Part shown: one piece after another, positions 26,503-35,234 of the stretch
Position numbering within the stretch: position 1 is the first letter of the stretch
Layout: the number at the start of each line of letters is the position of its first letter
Assembly (NCBI GenBank): GCA_009917545.1
Contig: QZDW01000026.1
Location: forward strand, 1-46,399
Source: a bacterium 1XD42-76
GTDB lineage: Bacteria > Bacillota > Clostridia > Lachnospirales > Lachnospiraceae
DNA length: 46,399 nucleotides
Direction: 5' to 3'
Program-made: the position numbers and the translations under genes
Notes under the pieces: model-generated
The model's input: the letters and a program-made list of their open reading frames with translations, nothing else
The model's database searches: none
Told to the model about the DNA's origin: nothing

Positions 26503-27587
26503 CAGCAATTCAACTCCTTGCAGGCTTTATAGAGCCCCGACCAGCGGGCGCCCCGTTTCTTCATCACATGGTCAAGATATTCCTTCCAGGCAACCGAGTC
26601 CTTTTCCTCCTCCTTCACCACAGCGCCCTGAAGCCCTGCTGCCAGATCTTCGTCGGTAATGGTTCCGTTGCCGAAGCTGCCCGCCAGCGCCATGCTGTTG
26701 CACAAAAGGGAAATGGCCTCTGCTGTGGACAGCACGCCGGCCGGGACTTTGACTTTCTGACTCTTGTCGAGCGTCTCCCCGTTCCTCAGCTCGCGGAAAA
26801 TCGTGCAGACCTTTTCCACAACCTCATTTTCCGGCAGGCCGGCATTCAGATCCAGGCTTCCGGCAAGCTGCTGCACTCTCGTCCTGACAATTTCCATCTC
26901 GGAATCCAGATCGGATGGAGCCGGAAGCACTACGATATTAAATCTGCGCTTCAGGGCTGCCGACATCTCATTCACGCCCTTATCGCGCGTATTGGCTGTG
27001 GCGATGACAGAAAATCCCTTCCGGGCCGCCACCTCCATCGAAAGCTCCGGCACGGAGATCCGCTTTTCTGACAAAATGGAGATCAGGGCGTCCTGTACCT
27101 CAGAAGCGCATCTGGAAATCTCCTCCACTCTGGCAATGCTGCCCGTCTCCATCGCATGGAACACCGGACTCTTTAGCATGGCCTCCGGCGACGGACCGTT
27201 GGCAATCAGCATGGCATAATTCCAGGAATAGCGGATCTGCTCCTCTGTCGTGCCGGCCGTCCCCTGCACCACCTTTGTGGAATCCCCGTTGATCGCCGCC
27301 GTCAGATGCTCGGAAAGCCAGCTTTTGGCTGTTCCCGGCTCCCCGATCAGAAGCAGTGCCCGATCTGTCACCAGCGTGGCAATCGCGATCTCCACCAATC
27401 GTTCATGGCCGATATATTTGGGCGTAATCACAGTTCTTCCGACTTTTCCGCCGCAGATATATGTCCGCACCGAGCGCGGCGACATCCGCCAGCCGGTGGG
27501 GATCGGATCCTTCTCGGCGGCAATCAATGCGTCGATTTCCTTTTGAAACAGCTGCTCAGCCGGCAGCCTCAATACCTCCTTACTCAT
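26502..27587 (-). CDS. MoxR-type AAA+ ATPase
   Basis: ATP-driven remodelling enzyme of the MoxR/AAA_5 group, 361 residues. Walker A is GEPGTAKS (82-89). The Walker B position reads ARVEEISRC (VEE at 154-156), with Glu where most AAA proteins have Asp. Sensor 1 is VIATANTRDKG and the arginine-finger helix is AALKRRFN. A C-terminal lid follows. MoxR proteins commonly act with a VWA partner to insert cofactors or remodel complexes. Here the partner is encoded two genes downstream, with the DUF5682 protein between. AAAAGGG precedes the ATG. Confidence 0.9.
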   Translation of the reverse strand: MSKEVLRLPAEQLFQKEIDALIAAEKDPIPTGWRMSPRSVRTYICGGKVGRTVITPKYIGHERLVEIAIATLVTDRALLLIGEPGTAKSWLSEHLTAAINGDSTKVVQGTAGTTEEQIRYSWNYAMLIANGPSPEAMLKSPVFHAMETGSIARVEEISRCASEVQDALISILSEKRISVPELSMEVAARKGFSVIATANTRDKGVNEMSAALKRRFNIVVLPAPSDLDSEMEIVRTRVQQLAGSLDLNAGLPENEVVEKVCTIFRELRNGETLDKSQKVKVPAGVLSTAEAISLLCNSMALAGSFGNGTITDEDLAAGLQGAVVKEEEKDSVAWKEYLDHVMKKRGARWSGLYKACKELNC

Positions 27588-27713
27588 GTCCCTTTTGTCT
27601 CCTCCATTCTATCTATATGCCTGTCCCCGGTAAGCTTTCTTTCCCTGCGGTCCTCCCTGGACTCCCGCTTCCTGCCCGTATGCCCTGGCAGCACACCCTA
27701 GTCATGTTTTATT

Positions 27714-29633
27714 TCAGCTCAGCCCTTCTGCAGCCCTCTCTGTTTTCAGCTCTTCCATATATTCCTCAAGGCTCTCCACGAGCTTCACACCCTTTAACTT
27801 TCCCTGCTTCGCAAGTTCGTACACGGCTTCTGTCTCCTTAAGCCTGGCCGCGGCATCTCCTGGCATCTGACTTAAATAGTATCGGACTTCCCATGCCGAA
27901 CGTACCTTACCGCCGAAGAATTTGACTGCCAGCCCGGCACATTCCGACCACCTGCATTTGGCGAGCAGGCTCAGATACATCCGGTTATCTGTCTCGGTCC
28001 GCGCCCTTTTGTAAAAATAACCGCCCAGCCTCTGGCAGTATGCTTCATTGTCCGGCTGGATCCACATGCCAAGAACCGCATCCAGTGTATGATACGAAAT
28101 ATTCATGGCAAGCTCCGTCAGATACCCGTCTGCCGACCAGGGAAGCACATGTTTTAATGTGCGTATCTGCCCGTCGGCCGGACTGCTTTTACGGACAATC
28201 AGGATATACTTCCCCTGTTTCTCATCCCAGATCACAGAACCCAGTACGCGTACCAGTTCTGCCGTCATTTCCTTTTTCAGGGTCTTTCCGGTCAGGGTGC
28301 GCTTATAGATCTCACGCTCTGTCCATTCGCGGAATTCCTCTTCGGAGGCGAACAGGAGCCTGGCCGTAAACGCCGCCGCAAAATAGCGTTTCCCATGCGC
28401 TTCATACAGCCGGACAGCCAGATCTCCCAGCTCCTGATCCGGTTCCACGCAGAGAGAATACTGCAAAATCTGCGGGACTGCATCCTGAAAGGATATTCTG
28501 GCATACGCCTGGCCCCCCGGAAGCCCCGCGATGGCCCAGTTATTTTTATCGCCCGCCACAGGCCGTTCCAGTCTGTCCTTTATGTCCGCAGCGATACGGT
28601 AGCATTCACAGATATCGGAACCGGTCTTTCCCGGCATTGCTATGAGACACGCGGTAAGCTGTGCGGCTGTTTTCTGCGGCAGTTCCTGATCAGAAGCCGC
28701 CCCTGCCCACGGCTCAAGCAGCTTTTTAAAGCTTATAGCCGTCAGTCTGCAGGCCCATCCAGCCTGCGATTCCACCAGATACGTCAGCGCTTCCTCCGGC
28801 TTCTTTTCCGTATATTCCTCCCAGAAACGTTTTGCCTCCCCGTGCTCCATCGCCGCCAGTGCCCAGAGCGCCATCTTTTTGCTGCTGCTGCGCTCTGTTT
28901 TCGTAAGCTCAATTAAAAGCTCTGCATTATCCTCTGTATGGCGCAGTGCATAAATCAGCGCACCTTTTACATCCTTCTCCGCCTGCGGCAGCATTTCCCG
29001 GTAAAAATCATTTTCCCGGCTTCCGCAGATCGTCTCAATCAGGGACACCCTGCGGACCATCTCGCGCTTTCCCTTAGGATCAAATCCGTTCTTCAGCAAC
29101 GGGACAACCGCCTCGCCGCTCTCCGAAAGCCACGCTGCCGCCTGCTCTGCGAGCTCCGCGTAGGAAGCGCCCAATGCCTTTACAAGCGCGTGTTTGATCC
29201 TGTAATCCTCAAACAGCTCCGGATGCTCCGTATGGGTATCCACCACATAGGAATAACGCCCGTTTCCGGAATTAGCCAGCGCATCCAAAAGTGTATGCAG
29301 TACGGAATAGGGGGCGTTTGTCACCGCACTGCCCCACTCCGGCGATTTGATTTCCTCAATTTCCCCTGGAACTGCCACGGTCCCCTGCGTGCAGATCACA
29401 GCGTCCACAAGCGTAAGCGCATCCAAAAGCATGCCCGGACGGTCCTCACAGCCATCTGCTAAAAGCGCTGCCATGAGCTGCCCGATTTTGGCAAATACCG
29501 GGGATACCGCCTCTAACGGCTTCATGGCCTCGGCCGCCCTCTTTAGCCTGAAATCCTCTGCAATCAGGTCTGTACCTGAAATCAGCGCATTTTTCAGACG
29601 CGCGCGAAGCTCATATAACGGGTTGATGTCCAT
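27714..29633 (-). CDS. HEAT-repeat-like scaffold protein of the MoxR cassette
   Basis: A 639-residue protein that I recognise only as helical-repeat in character. Successive amphipathic helix pairs run through residues 30-350 (for example VVPLLKNGFDPKGKREMVRRVSLIETICG, ending ...ALWALAAMEHGEA), as in HEAT or armadillo scaffolds. The C-terminal third, with SSPADGQIRTLKHVLPWSADGYLTELAMNISYHTLDAVLGMW broken over several helices, is unassigned. There is no signal peptide or membrane helix. GGAGGGG lies seven bases before the ATG. It is 33 bases downstream of the SWIM gene and 126 bases upstream of the ATPase gene, an empty gap. It may hold the cassette proteins together or bind the client. Confidence 0.65.
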   Translation of the reverse strand: MDINPLYELRARLKNALISGTDLIAEDFRLKRAAEAMKPLEAVSPVFAKIGQLMAALLADGCEDRPGMLLDALTLVDAVICTQGTVAVPGEIEEIKSPEWGSAVTNAPYSVLHTLLDALANSGNGRYSYVVDTHTEHPELFEDYRIKHALVKALGASYAELAEQAAAWLSESGEAVVPLLKNGFDPKGKREMVRRVSLIETICGSRENDFYREMLPQAEKDVKGALIYALRHTEDNAELLIELTKTERSSSKKMALWALAAMEHGEAKRFWEEYTEKKPEEALTYLVESQAGWACRLTAISFKKLLEPWAGAASDQELPQKTAAQLTACLIAMPGKTGSDICECYRIAADIKDRLERPVAGDKNNWAIAGLPGGQAYARISFQDAVPQILQYSLCVEPDQELGDLAVRLYEAHGKRYFAAAFTARLLFASEEEFREWTEREIYKRTLTGKTLKKEMTAELVRVLGSVIWDEKQGKYILIVRKSSPADGQIRTLKHVLPWSADGYLTELAMNISYHTLDAVLGMWIQPDNEAYCQRLGGYFYKRARTETDNRMYLSLLAKCRWSECAGLAVKFFGGKVRSAWEVRYYLSQMPGDAAARLKETEAVYELAKQGKLKGVKLVESLEEYMEELKTERAAEGLS

Positions 29634-29666
29634 ATCCCTGCCCCTCCTTCTGCCGGCTCTTTGTCC

Positions 29667-31142
29667 TTAATATAAAAGCCGCACAATCTCAGAATCTGTC
29701 ACGATACTTAACGGTTTCAGCTTAATCCGTCGGTCCGGGGCGCTGTAGTAAAATGCACCCAAAAATGCCTGATTCTTTAAAAGCCCGGACTCCGGCAGTA
29801 ATGTCAGGCGTTCCAGCGTCCCCTCCATACCCGGCATATCTCCTAAGAGAATCGTCTGTCCATCCCCTGTCTTTAGGGTGAGGCCTTCCTTTGTACGCCC
29901 AATCTGCTCATAGGCCAGCAGCCGTATCAGCATGGGGGAGGCCATTGCATTCTTGAGAAAATTCTTGGCGGCCTTGACTTCCGCGGCCAGTGATGGGGCA
30001 GCAAAGGAGCGCAGCTTCCGGATATCTTCCTGTTCGGCCGGGCGGATATTGGATCCGTCCCAACGGACGCGCAGATTGCCCTCTCCCGGATAATAAACAG
30101 CCCTGGAAACTTCTGCCACACCGAACACCGTGTCTTCCTGCCTGACGTATTTTAGCGCCTTTAGCGGCCTGTAATTGTAACTCATGCTGATCTCCCCGCT
30201 TTCGAGGTCAATCCAGCAGCCGGTGTCGATGTACTCCTTTCTCGCCTCATCATATTCCGACCAGAAAGCCGCCTGAATCAGGCTCACATCAGCCTTACTC
30301 CGGCCCAGTGCTTCCAGCTCTGAGAGCTTCCAGACCCCGCCCAGCTCCTCATAAAGCAGGTTATCATCGTGTTCCGTACTGTCATGTTCGAGCTTCTCTT
30401 CAAGGTATTTCTGCGATTTCTTCACCAGGCCCCAGAGCTTTTCCAGGACATCGACCGCTCCCTCATAATGGGACTCGTCCCCGTCTTTCTGGAAGGCCTC
30501 GATCTCCAGAATCAGGCGGTTCAGAATCCGCTGCGGCCCCGGCAGATAGTAGTCGCCAAGCTGCTTCGAAAGCTGCCTGTATGTATCAAGGGCTGTCCCG
30601 CCCATTGTGCCGAGTCCGGCCCGCAAAAGCTCCCTTAAAAGTCTGGCCGTGAGCGCAAGTCCCTCCAGCTGCTTTTTGATTTTTCTGGCCCTGGCCGCCT
30701 TGCCGGCCCTGGCAGATGCCGCTTTCTTCTTTTCCGTCTGTTCCGTTGACTGGCTCTCTGCCGCCCCGCCCTGCTCTTTTTCCTGTGCCTTCGCGTCGCG
30801 GGACTGTTTTTTCTCCCTCTTTTTCAGGATATCTTCCGGAATCTCACAGACAGTAAATGATTTCCCGGCCATCATTTCATATAACAGGGCAAGGCTGTGC
30901 TTGCATGGAAACTGCCGGCTGGGACAGGAACAGCGGAAAACCGGCGCCTTGGGGTCAATGTAATCTGCCGTGGTGATGTAATTGCTTTTTCCGCTTCCCG
31001 TACACTCCCCAAGATAAAATGTATCGTCCGCGGATTTTTCCAGACGCACAAAACCGCCCTTCTGCGATATTTTGCGTCCGTTCGAAGCTGCCGCCGGGTT
31101 TGGCGCCAGCGCAAGGATCTGCTGCTCTGTAACCTGCTGCAT
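29667..31142 (-). CDS. SWIM zinc-finger protein, first gene of the MoxR cassette
   Basis: About 491 residues. A SWIM zinc finger near the N-terminus has the CxC...CxH ligands Cys71, Cys73, Cys80 and His82 in FRCSCPSRQFPCKH, expected to bind DNA, RNA or protein. A charged Lys/Glu/Ala linker (about residues 112-160) follows, then a long helical region and a C-terminal domain with beta-rich stretches (MSYNYRPLKALKYV..., TLLPESGLLKNQAFLGAFYYS). The annotated-style GTG at 31151 is too close to the GAGAGGAG ribosome site, so I prefer the ATG at 31142. It opens the operon and may provide its recognition function. Confidence 0.82.
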   Translation of the reverse strand: MQQVTEQQILALAPNPAAASNGRKISQKGGFVRLEKSADDTFYLGECTGSGKSNYITTADYIDPKAPVFRCSCPSRQFPCKHSLALLYEMMAGKSFTVCEIPEDILKKREKKQSRDAKAQEKEQGGAAESQSTEQTEKKKAASARAGKAARARKIKKQLEGLALTARLLRELLRAGLGTMGGTALDTYRQLSKQLGDYYLPGPQRILNRLILEIEAFQKDGDESHYEGAVDVLEKLWGLVKKSQKYLEEKLEHDSTEHDDNLLYEELGGVWKLSELEALGRSKADVSLIQAAFWSEYDEARKEYIDTGCWIDLESGEISMSYNYRPLKALKYVRQEDTVFGVAEVSRAVYYPGEGNLRVRWDGSNIRPAEQEDIRKLRSFAAPSLAAEVKAAKNFLKNAMASPMLIRLLAYEQIGRTKEGLTLKTGDGQTILLGDMPGMEGTLERLTLLPESGLLKNQAFLGAFYYSAPDRRIKLKPLSIVTDSEIVRLLY

Positions 31143-31189
31143 ATCATCCACTCCTCTCTGTCATAAATCGTTCGAATCTTTTATGCCTG

Positions 31190-31320
31190 CTGTGGTTTGT
31201 CAGCTTATCTGCCTTTCACGGGTGCGTGTATCTGCCTCCCGGCTTGTCATTACTGTCCGGTCTGCGCCTGCCGCCCGGCCTGTCGTTATCGGACCGTCTG
31301 CACGTTTGCCGTATCTGCGT
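31190..31320. repeat. Degenerate TGCC-rich repeats behind the recombinase relic
   Basis: Diverged units of about 17-36 bases that each begin TCTGC or ATCTGCC and contain CCCGGC(C/T)TGTC(A/G)TTA, for example CTGCCTCCCGGCTTGTCATTA followed by CTGCCGCCCGGCCTGTCGTTA. They cover the gap before the SWIM gene and run into the 3' end of the recombinase frame. Confidence 0.4.
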
Positions 31321-32083
31321 CGATCGCTCTTCTCAATGAATGGGCAGCAAAAGCATCACACAGGGTATGGGGGGTGATATCGGCCTGAATACCGGCCTGC
31401 CTTCCATAATATTTAATAATCTTCCAAAATCCCTGACGGCTCAGGGGACCTCCGTTGCAATTTGGAAACAGCCAGTCAGCCTCATCTTTAAGCAATCTCG
31501 GACGCGCCTCCACAAGATAACCTTCCAGCGCCTCTTTTGCGTTTTTTCCAAAGGGGACGCTCTTTTCCCTGTCCTTTCTCCGGCAGGTAAGGAAACCGAC
31601 CGGCAGATTGATATCTGCCAGTTTCAGCTGTACCAGCTCAGAAACATGGATTCCCGTGGCATACAAAAGCTCCAGCATAGCCTTATCGCGGCGTTCTTTA
31701 GGGGAACCTCCGGCGGGCTGCGCCAAAAGCCGGCTGACCTCGGCCTCTGTGAGAATGGCAGGCAGTTTCTTTTCGATATGTGGAGGTTTTATCGTTTCGG
31801 CCGGGTTCTTTCTCAATCTTCCGCACCTTATCTCATAGCTGAACAATGTTTTGATTGAGGACAAAATCCTCGCTATGCTTGCCGCTGCCTTTCCTTCCGT
31901 CTCCAGTTGGAAGAGGTAGGAGTTCAGCGCCGTTTTTGTTACACGTTCCGGCTCCCGGATGCCTGCGGTTTCCAGATATGCAGACATTTGCATCAAATCG
32001 CGCCGGTAGGCTGCCTGCGTATTAGGGGAGGCATGTTTTTCCTCTGCAAGATATTGAAGGTAGCGTTCTATCGTCTCTTTCAT
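31286..32083 (-). pseudogene. Degenerate XerD-type tyrosine recombinase
   Basis: Relic of a site-specific recombinase of the XerC/XerD group. The N-terminal core-binding domain (MKETIERYLQYLAEEKHASPNTQAAYRRDL) is intact, and the catalytic domain starts normally. The first catalytic Arg of ATGLRVSEL is His here (ATGIHVSEL, CAT for CGT), and the HxxR motif HTLRH reads HTLCD (TGT for CGT). The frame then stops after ANVQTVR, so the final His/Trp and the nucleophile Tyr are missing: 265 residues against about 295. Its place after spoIIM and a Nudix gene matches the nudF-spoIIM-xerD order of other Firmicutes, so this is a decayed xerD locus and not a phage relic. Another Xer pair must work elsewhere. 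Confidence 0.8.
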
Positions 32084-32165
32084 TCTGCGCTGTCAGACTC
32101 CCTCTTATTGATTTTCTCGTTTTATTATAGTCCCTCATTTCCACAAAAGCAAACAAATTTTGCGG

Positions 32166-32708
32166 CTAAAGAAAGGCCGCCACAACCCAGGGATTCAGGT
32201 AACTCTCCACAGCGGCACCCAGGAGCACCAGCACAGCGATTGCCAGCGCAGAGGAAACCTTTAAACGCGCCTGTTGCTGAGGCATCCACAGAAGAAGAAG
32301 GTAGATCGCAGGCACGTAGAAAAGGGCCTGGGGGAAAATGAGAACAAGGTAGCGGACGATTCCCCACAGGCCTACGTCCATTGTCAGCGCACACACCATT
32401 ACCGCGCTGGAAAATCCCAATCCTGCGCCCATCAGCGGAAACAAAAACGGCGCTGCCGAGGTCATGGCAACCAGATAGGCGAACAGAAGCTGCGGGATGC
32501 GCTTTGACAGCACACGGATAAACAGTTCCTTAAAATCTATTTTCTGCAGTACGGCTGCCGACAAAAGACTGGTTTCCACGTGTTTTAGTTCTTCCTGCAT
32601 CTGCCCGTCCATCAAATTGAGGAAAAGCGTGCCCAGAACGGCCCCTGAAAACAAAAAAAAGGACATCTGCAGCCGCAGTCTGTCCTCTCTGTTTTTGTAT
32701 CGTTTCAC
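32166..32708 (-). CDS. spoIIM: Stage II sporulation protein M
   Basis: Membrane protein of the engulfment complex SpoIID-M-P, which degrades septal peptidoglycan during sporulation; expected in the mother-cell membrane. It has about 180 residues with a first helix MSFFLFSGAVLGTLFLNLM, a periplasmic-side helix region (LKHVETSLLSAAVLQKIDF) and four more hydrophobic helices. The frame opens at ATG 32723 without a ribosome site. The GTG at 32708 has GAGGTG seven bases before it, so I prefer it, though this is uncertain. It lies 60 bases from the Nudix gene and 82 bases from the recombinase relic. It marks the organism as a spore former or a recent descendant of one. Confidence 0.85.
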   Translation of the reverse strand: MKRYKNREDRLRLQMSFFLFSGAVLGTLFLNLMDGQMQEELKHVETSLLSAAVLQKIDFKELFIRVLSKRIPQLLFAYLVAMTSAAPFLFPLMGAGLGFSSAVMVCALTMDVGLWGIVRYLVLIFPQALFYVPAIYLLLLWMPQQQARLKVSSALAIAVLVLLGAAVESYLNPWVVAAFL

Positions 32709-32768
32709 AGCATGGCACCTCATACAGCTTTGTTCTACTATATGAAGCTCCCGCCGGGGCTATTCCTG

Positions 32769-33305
32769 TCAGCGGAGCCCTTCCCTCTGCGCATAGGCGA
32801 GAATGGCCGCTACGGTCTTTCCGTCCGTCATTTTCCCTGAATAGATCAGTTCCAGCAGATCTTCTACCTTCCACTCCTCCACATCAATGCATTCGTCGGC
32901 ATCCAGATGCTGGTGGGAAGGAATCAGGTCTCTGGCAATGTAAACGCCGATGCATTCATCGCAAAAGGCAACCGTAGTGTTGATCGTCATCAGGTATTCG
33001 ATGTTCTCTGAGCGAAACCCCGTCTCCTCTTCCAGTTCGCGGCTGGCACATTCAAGCTTTGGCTCGTCCGGCGCATCCAGCTTCCCGGCCGGGATCTCCA
33101 GGGTAAAGCGGTCCAGTGCATTGCGGTACTGGCGCACCATCAGGATTTTCCCGTCTTTTGTCACCGGCAGTACAGCGGCTGCCCCATCATGATGGATATA
33201 ATCAAACACAGACTCCACTCCATTGGAGATCACGGTATCCTTATAGATTTTGAGAATCGAACCCGTATAGGCCAGCTCCCTGTTTAAACGAATGACTGCT
33301 TCCAT
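32769..33305 (-). CDS. Nudix hydrolase, ADP-ribose pyrophosphatase type
   Basis: Likely hydrolyses ADP-ribose to AMP and ribose 5-phosphate (NudF group). The 178-residue protein has the Nudix box at about 74-96 (GKLDAPDEPKLECASRELEEETGF), with the REXXEE helix intact, preceded by the dimer-type strand VRQYRNALDRFTLEIPAG typical of NudF. The frame is open to 33395, but AAAGGAAAGG sits just before ATG 33305 and MEAVIRLNREL is the usual start. It is downstream of proC and upstream of spoIIM. Confidence 0.9.
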   Translation of the reverse strand: MEAVIRLNRELAYTGSILKIYKDTVISNGVESVFDYIHHDGAAAVLPVTKDGKILMVRQYRNALDRFTLEIPAGKLDAPDEPKLECASRELEEETGFRSENIEYLMTINTTVAFCDECIGVYIARDLIPSHQHLDADECIDVEEWKVEDLLELIYSGKMTDGKTVAAILAYAQREGLR

Positions 33306-33394
33306 TTCCTTTCCTTTCTGCCGCATGGCAGGATATCTGTTTTCTGCGCCCGTTTCCTTGAACCGTTCCGGAGCAAAAAGCTTTAACCGCGGCA

Positions 33395-34192
33395 TTATTT
33401 TAATTTCTTATTCTTGGAATAATTCGCGTCACATGCACGGATCACAGCGCTGCGGAAACCGCTTTCCTCCAGGGCAGCCAGGCCTTCAATCGTGGTGCCG
33501 CCAGGGGAGCAGACCATATCCTTTAATTCTCCCGGATGTTTTCCCGTCTCAAGCACCATTTTTGCGCTCCCGAGTACTGCCTGGGCCGCCATCCGGTATG
33601 CCATCTGCCGCGGCAGGCCATTTTTCACACAGCCATCCGCGAGAGCCTCGATAAACATGTACACATAGGCCGGGGAGCAGCCGCTGGCACTGGCTACCAC
33701 ATCCATCAGAGTTTCTTTCACACGCTCATATTTTCCGAAAGAGGAAAAGAAACTGTCAAGCTCTGCCTTTTCGTCCGTGGAAAACAACGCATCCTCATAG
33801 CAGACGCCTGTCATCCCTTCCCCGATCATAGCCGGCGTGTTTGGCATAGAGCGGACAACTCTGGCATTTTCTCCCAGTCCGTTCTGTAAATCCTCAATCG
33901 TGTACCCGGCAGCAATGGAAATGATGACATGCTCCCTGGTAACTACCGCGCGAAGCTCCGCAAACACGTCCGGAAGCACCTGGGGCTTGACTGCCAGGAC
34001 CAGATATTTCACCTGTCCGGCGCACTCCCTGTTGGAAGAAACATGGGGCACTCCCGTCCTTGCCGTAACCTCCGCCATATTTTCCTCATGCGCGGAGGAA
34101 AAAAGAATCTCCTCCGGCGCATATGACTTCAACAGCCCGTTCATGATAGCTGACGCCATGTTCCCCATACCGATAAAACCAAACTTTGCCAT
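33395..34192 (-). CDS. proC: Pyrroline-5-carboxylate reductase
   Basis: NAD(P)H-dependent last step of proline synthesis. The 265-residue protein opens with the Rossmann motif FGFIGMGNMASAIM and ends with the helical dimer domain carrying the family signature (MVCSPGGTTIEGLAALEESGFRSAVI, read in two parts). Length is normal. GGAGG precedes the start. A match to a CcpA cre site lies at 34227-34241. Gene order proC-nudix-spoIIM suggests one transcript. Confidence 0.94.
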   Translation of the reverse strand: MAKFGFIGMGNMASAIMNGLLKSYAPEEILFSSAHEENMAEVTARTGVPHVSSNRECAGQVKYLVLAVKPQVLPDVFAELRAVVTREHVIISIAAGYTIEDLQNGLGENARVVRSMPNTPAMIGEGMTGVCYEDALFSTDEKAELDSFFSSFGKYERVKETLMDVVASASGCSPAYVYMFIEALADGCVKNGLPRQMAYRMAAQAVLGSAKMVLETGKHPGELKDMVCSPGGTTIEGLAALEESGFRSAVIRACDANYSKNKKLK

Positions 34193-34226
34193 TTCCCTTT
34201 TCCTCCATAAAAAGTGTCTTTTTATA

Positions 34227-34241
34227 AGGAAACGCTTTCAT
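34227..34241 (-). promoter_or_regulatory. Candidate CcpA (cre) site before proC
   Basis: Minus strand ATGAAAGCGTTTCCT fits WTGNAANCGNWNNCW at every position and lies 35-49 bases before the proC start codon. A single site by eye, so only suggestive. Confidence 0.4.
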
Positions 34242-34302
34242 CAGCGTCTCCCTGGCCTGAGTCTGAGCCTAAACCTCAGACTCTGATTCTCCGAGTCTGC
34301 CC

Positions 34303-35118
34303 TTAAGGCAGCAGTACAACCGCCCCCTCGTACTTTTCTTCCACAAATTTCTGTATTTCCTCGCTTTTCAGCACTTCAATCAATGCCTTAATCTTCTCAT
34401 CTGATTCATGGCCCTTCTTGACTGCCACAACATTGCCATAGGTCGTTGCACCCACCGACCCGGAGTCCTCACATGCCAGCGCCTCACTGACCTTCAGTCC
34501 TGCGGAAATCGCATAGTTTCCATTAATCACGGCGATCTCCACATCCGGAAGGGAGCGCGGAATCTGTGCTGCCTCCATTTCAATAATATCAATATTTTTC
34601 GGATTGTCAACTACATCCTGCCTAGTTGCGTTCAGGCCTGCCCCTTCTTTTAACGTGATAAGCCCATTCGCCTCCAGCAAAAGCAGCGCTCTCGCCTCAT
34701 TCGTCGTATCATTCGGCACTGCTACCTGCGCCCCGTCCGGAAGCGCTTCCAGAGAAGATATCTTACCTGCATAAATACCAAACGGTTCATAATGAATCAT
34801 ACCGGCTGATACAAGCTCCATCTTCCGCTCCTCGTTAAATTGATCGAGATACGGCTGGTGCTGGAAATAATTGGCGTCCAGATCACCTGCATCCAGTGCC
34901 ACATTCGGCTGTACGTAATCATTATACTCTTTGATTTCCAATGTATAGCCCTGCTTGTCCAGAAGCTTTCCTGCCTCCGCCAGAATTTCTGCATGCGGGG
35001 ACGGGCTTGCCCCGATCACAATCGTTTTTCCTTCCTCATCCGGGGCCTTAGAACCGCACCCTGTAAGTAAACTGATACTTAATCCTGCTGCCGCAACTGC
35101 ATATAACAATTTTTTCAT
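34303..35118 (-). CDS. metQ: Methionine-binding lipoprotein MetQ (NlpA family)
   Basis: Extracellular methionine receptor of the MetNIQ importer. The lipoprotein signal is MKKLLYAVAAAGLSISLLTG then Cys21. The mature NlpA domain shows VIGASPSPHAEIL, LDANYFQHQPYLDQF and VAVPNDTTNEARALLLL, all family hallmarks. It has 271 residues. The frame is open to 35328, but AAAAGGAGACG lies before ATG 35118 and the signal peptide starts there. The genes follow the order N, I, Q. An inverted repeat (CTGAGTCTGAG / CTCAGACTC region, 34257-34283) lies downstream but lacks a U tract. Confidence 0.95.
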   Translation of the reverse strand: MKKLLYAVAAAGLSISLLTGCGSKAPDEEGKTIVIGASPSPHAEILAEAGKLLDKQGYTLEIKEYNDYVQPNVALDAGDLDANYFQHQPYLDQFNEERKMELVSAGMIHYEPFGIYAGKISSLEALPDGAQVAVPNDTTNEARALLLLEANGLITLKEGAGLNATRQDVVDNPKNIDIIEMEAAQIPRSLPDVEIAVINGNYAISAGLKVSEALACEDSGSVGATTYGNVVAVKKGHESDEKIKALIEVLKSEEIQKFVEEKYEGAVVLLP

Positions 35119-35234
35119 TTTTATCGTCTCCTTTTTTACTTTTTTAATAAAAGCCTCTTTTATATCAATCCTTTCCTCCGGAGACCGGCGCGCTTCGGCC
35201 CCCCGGAGTCGGAATGATTTCCCTGTCTGTTCTG

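Noticed and set aside
28395-29462. Two plus-strand open frames of 173 and 174 codons
   Set aside because: Both lie antisense within the HEAT-like gene and have no start context or motif.
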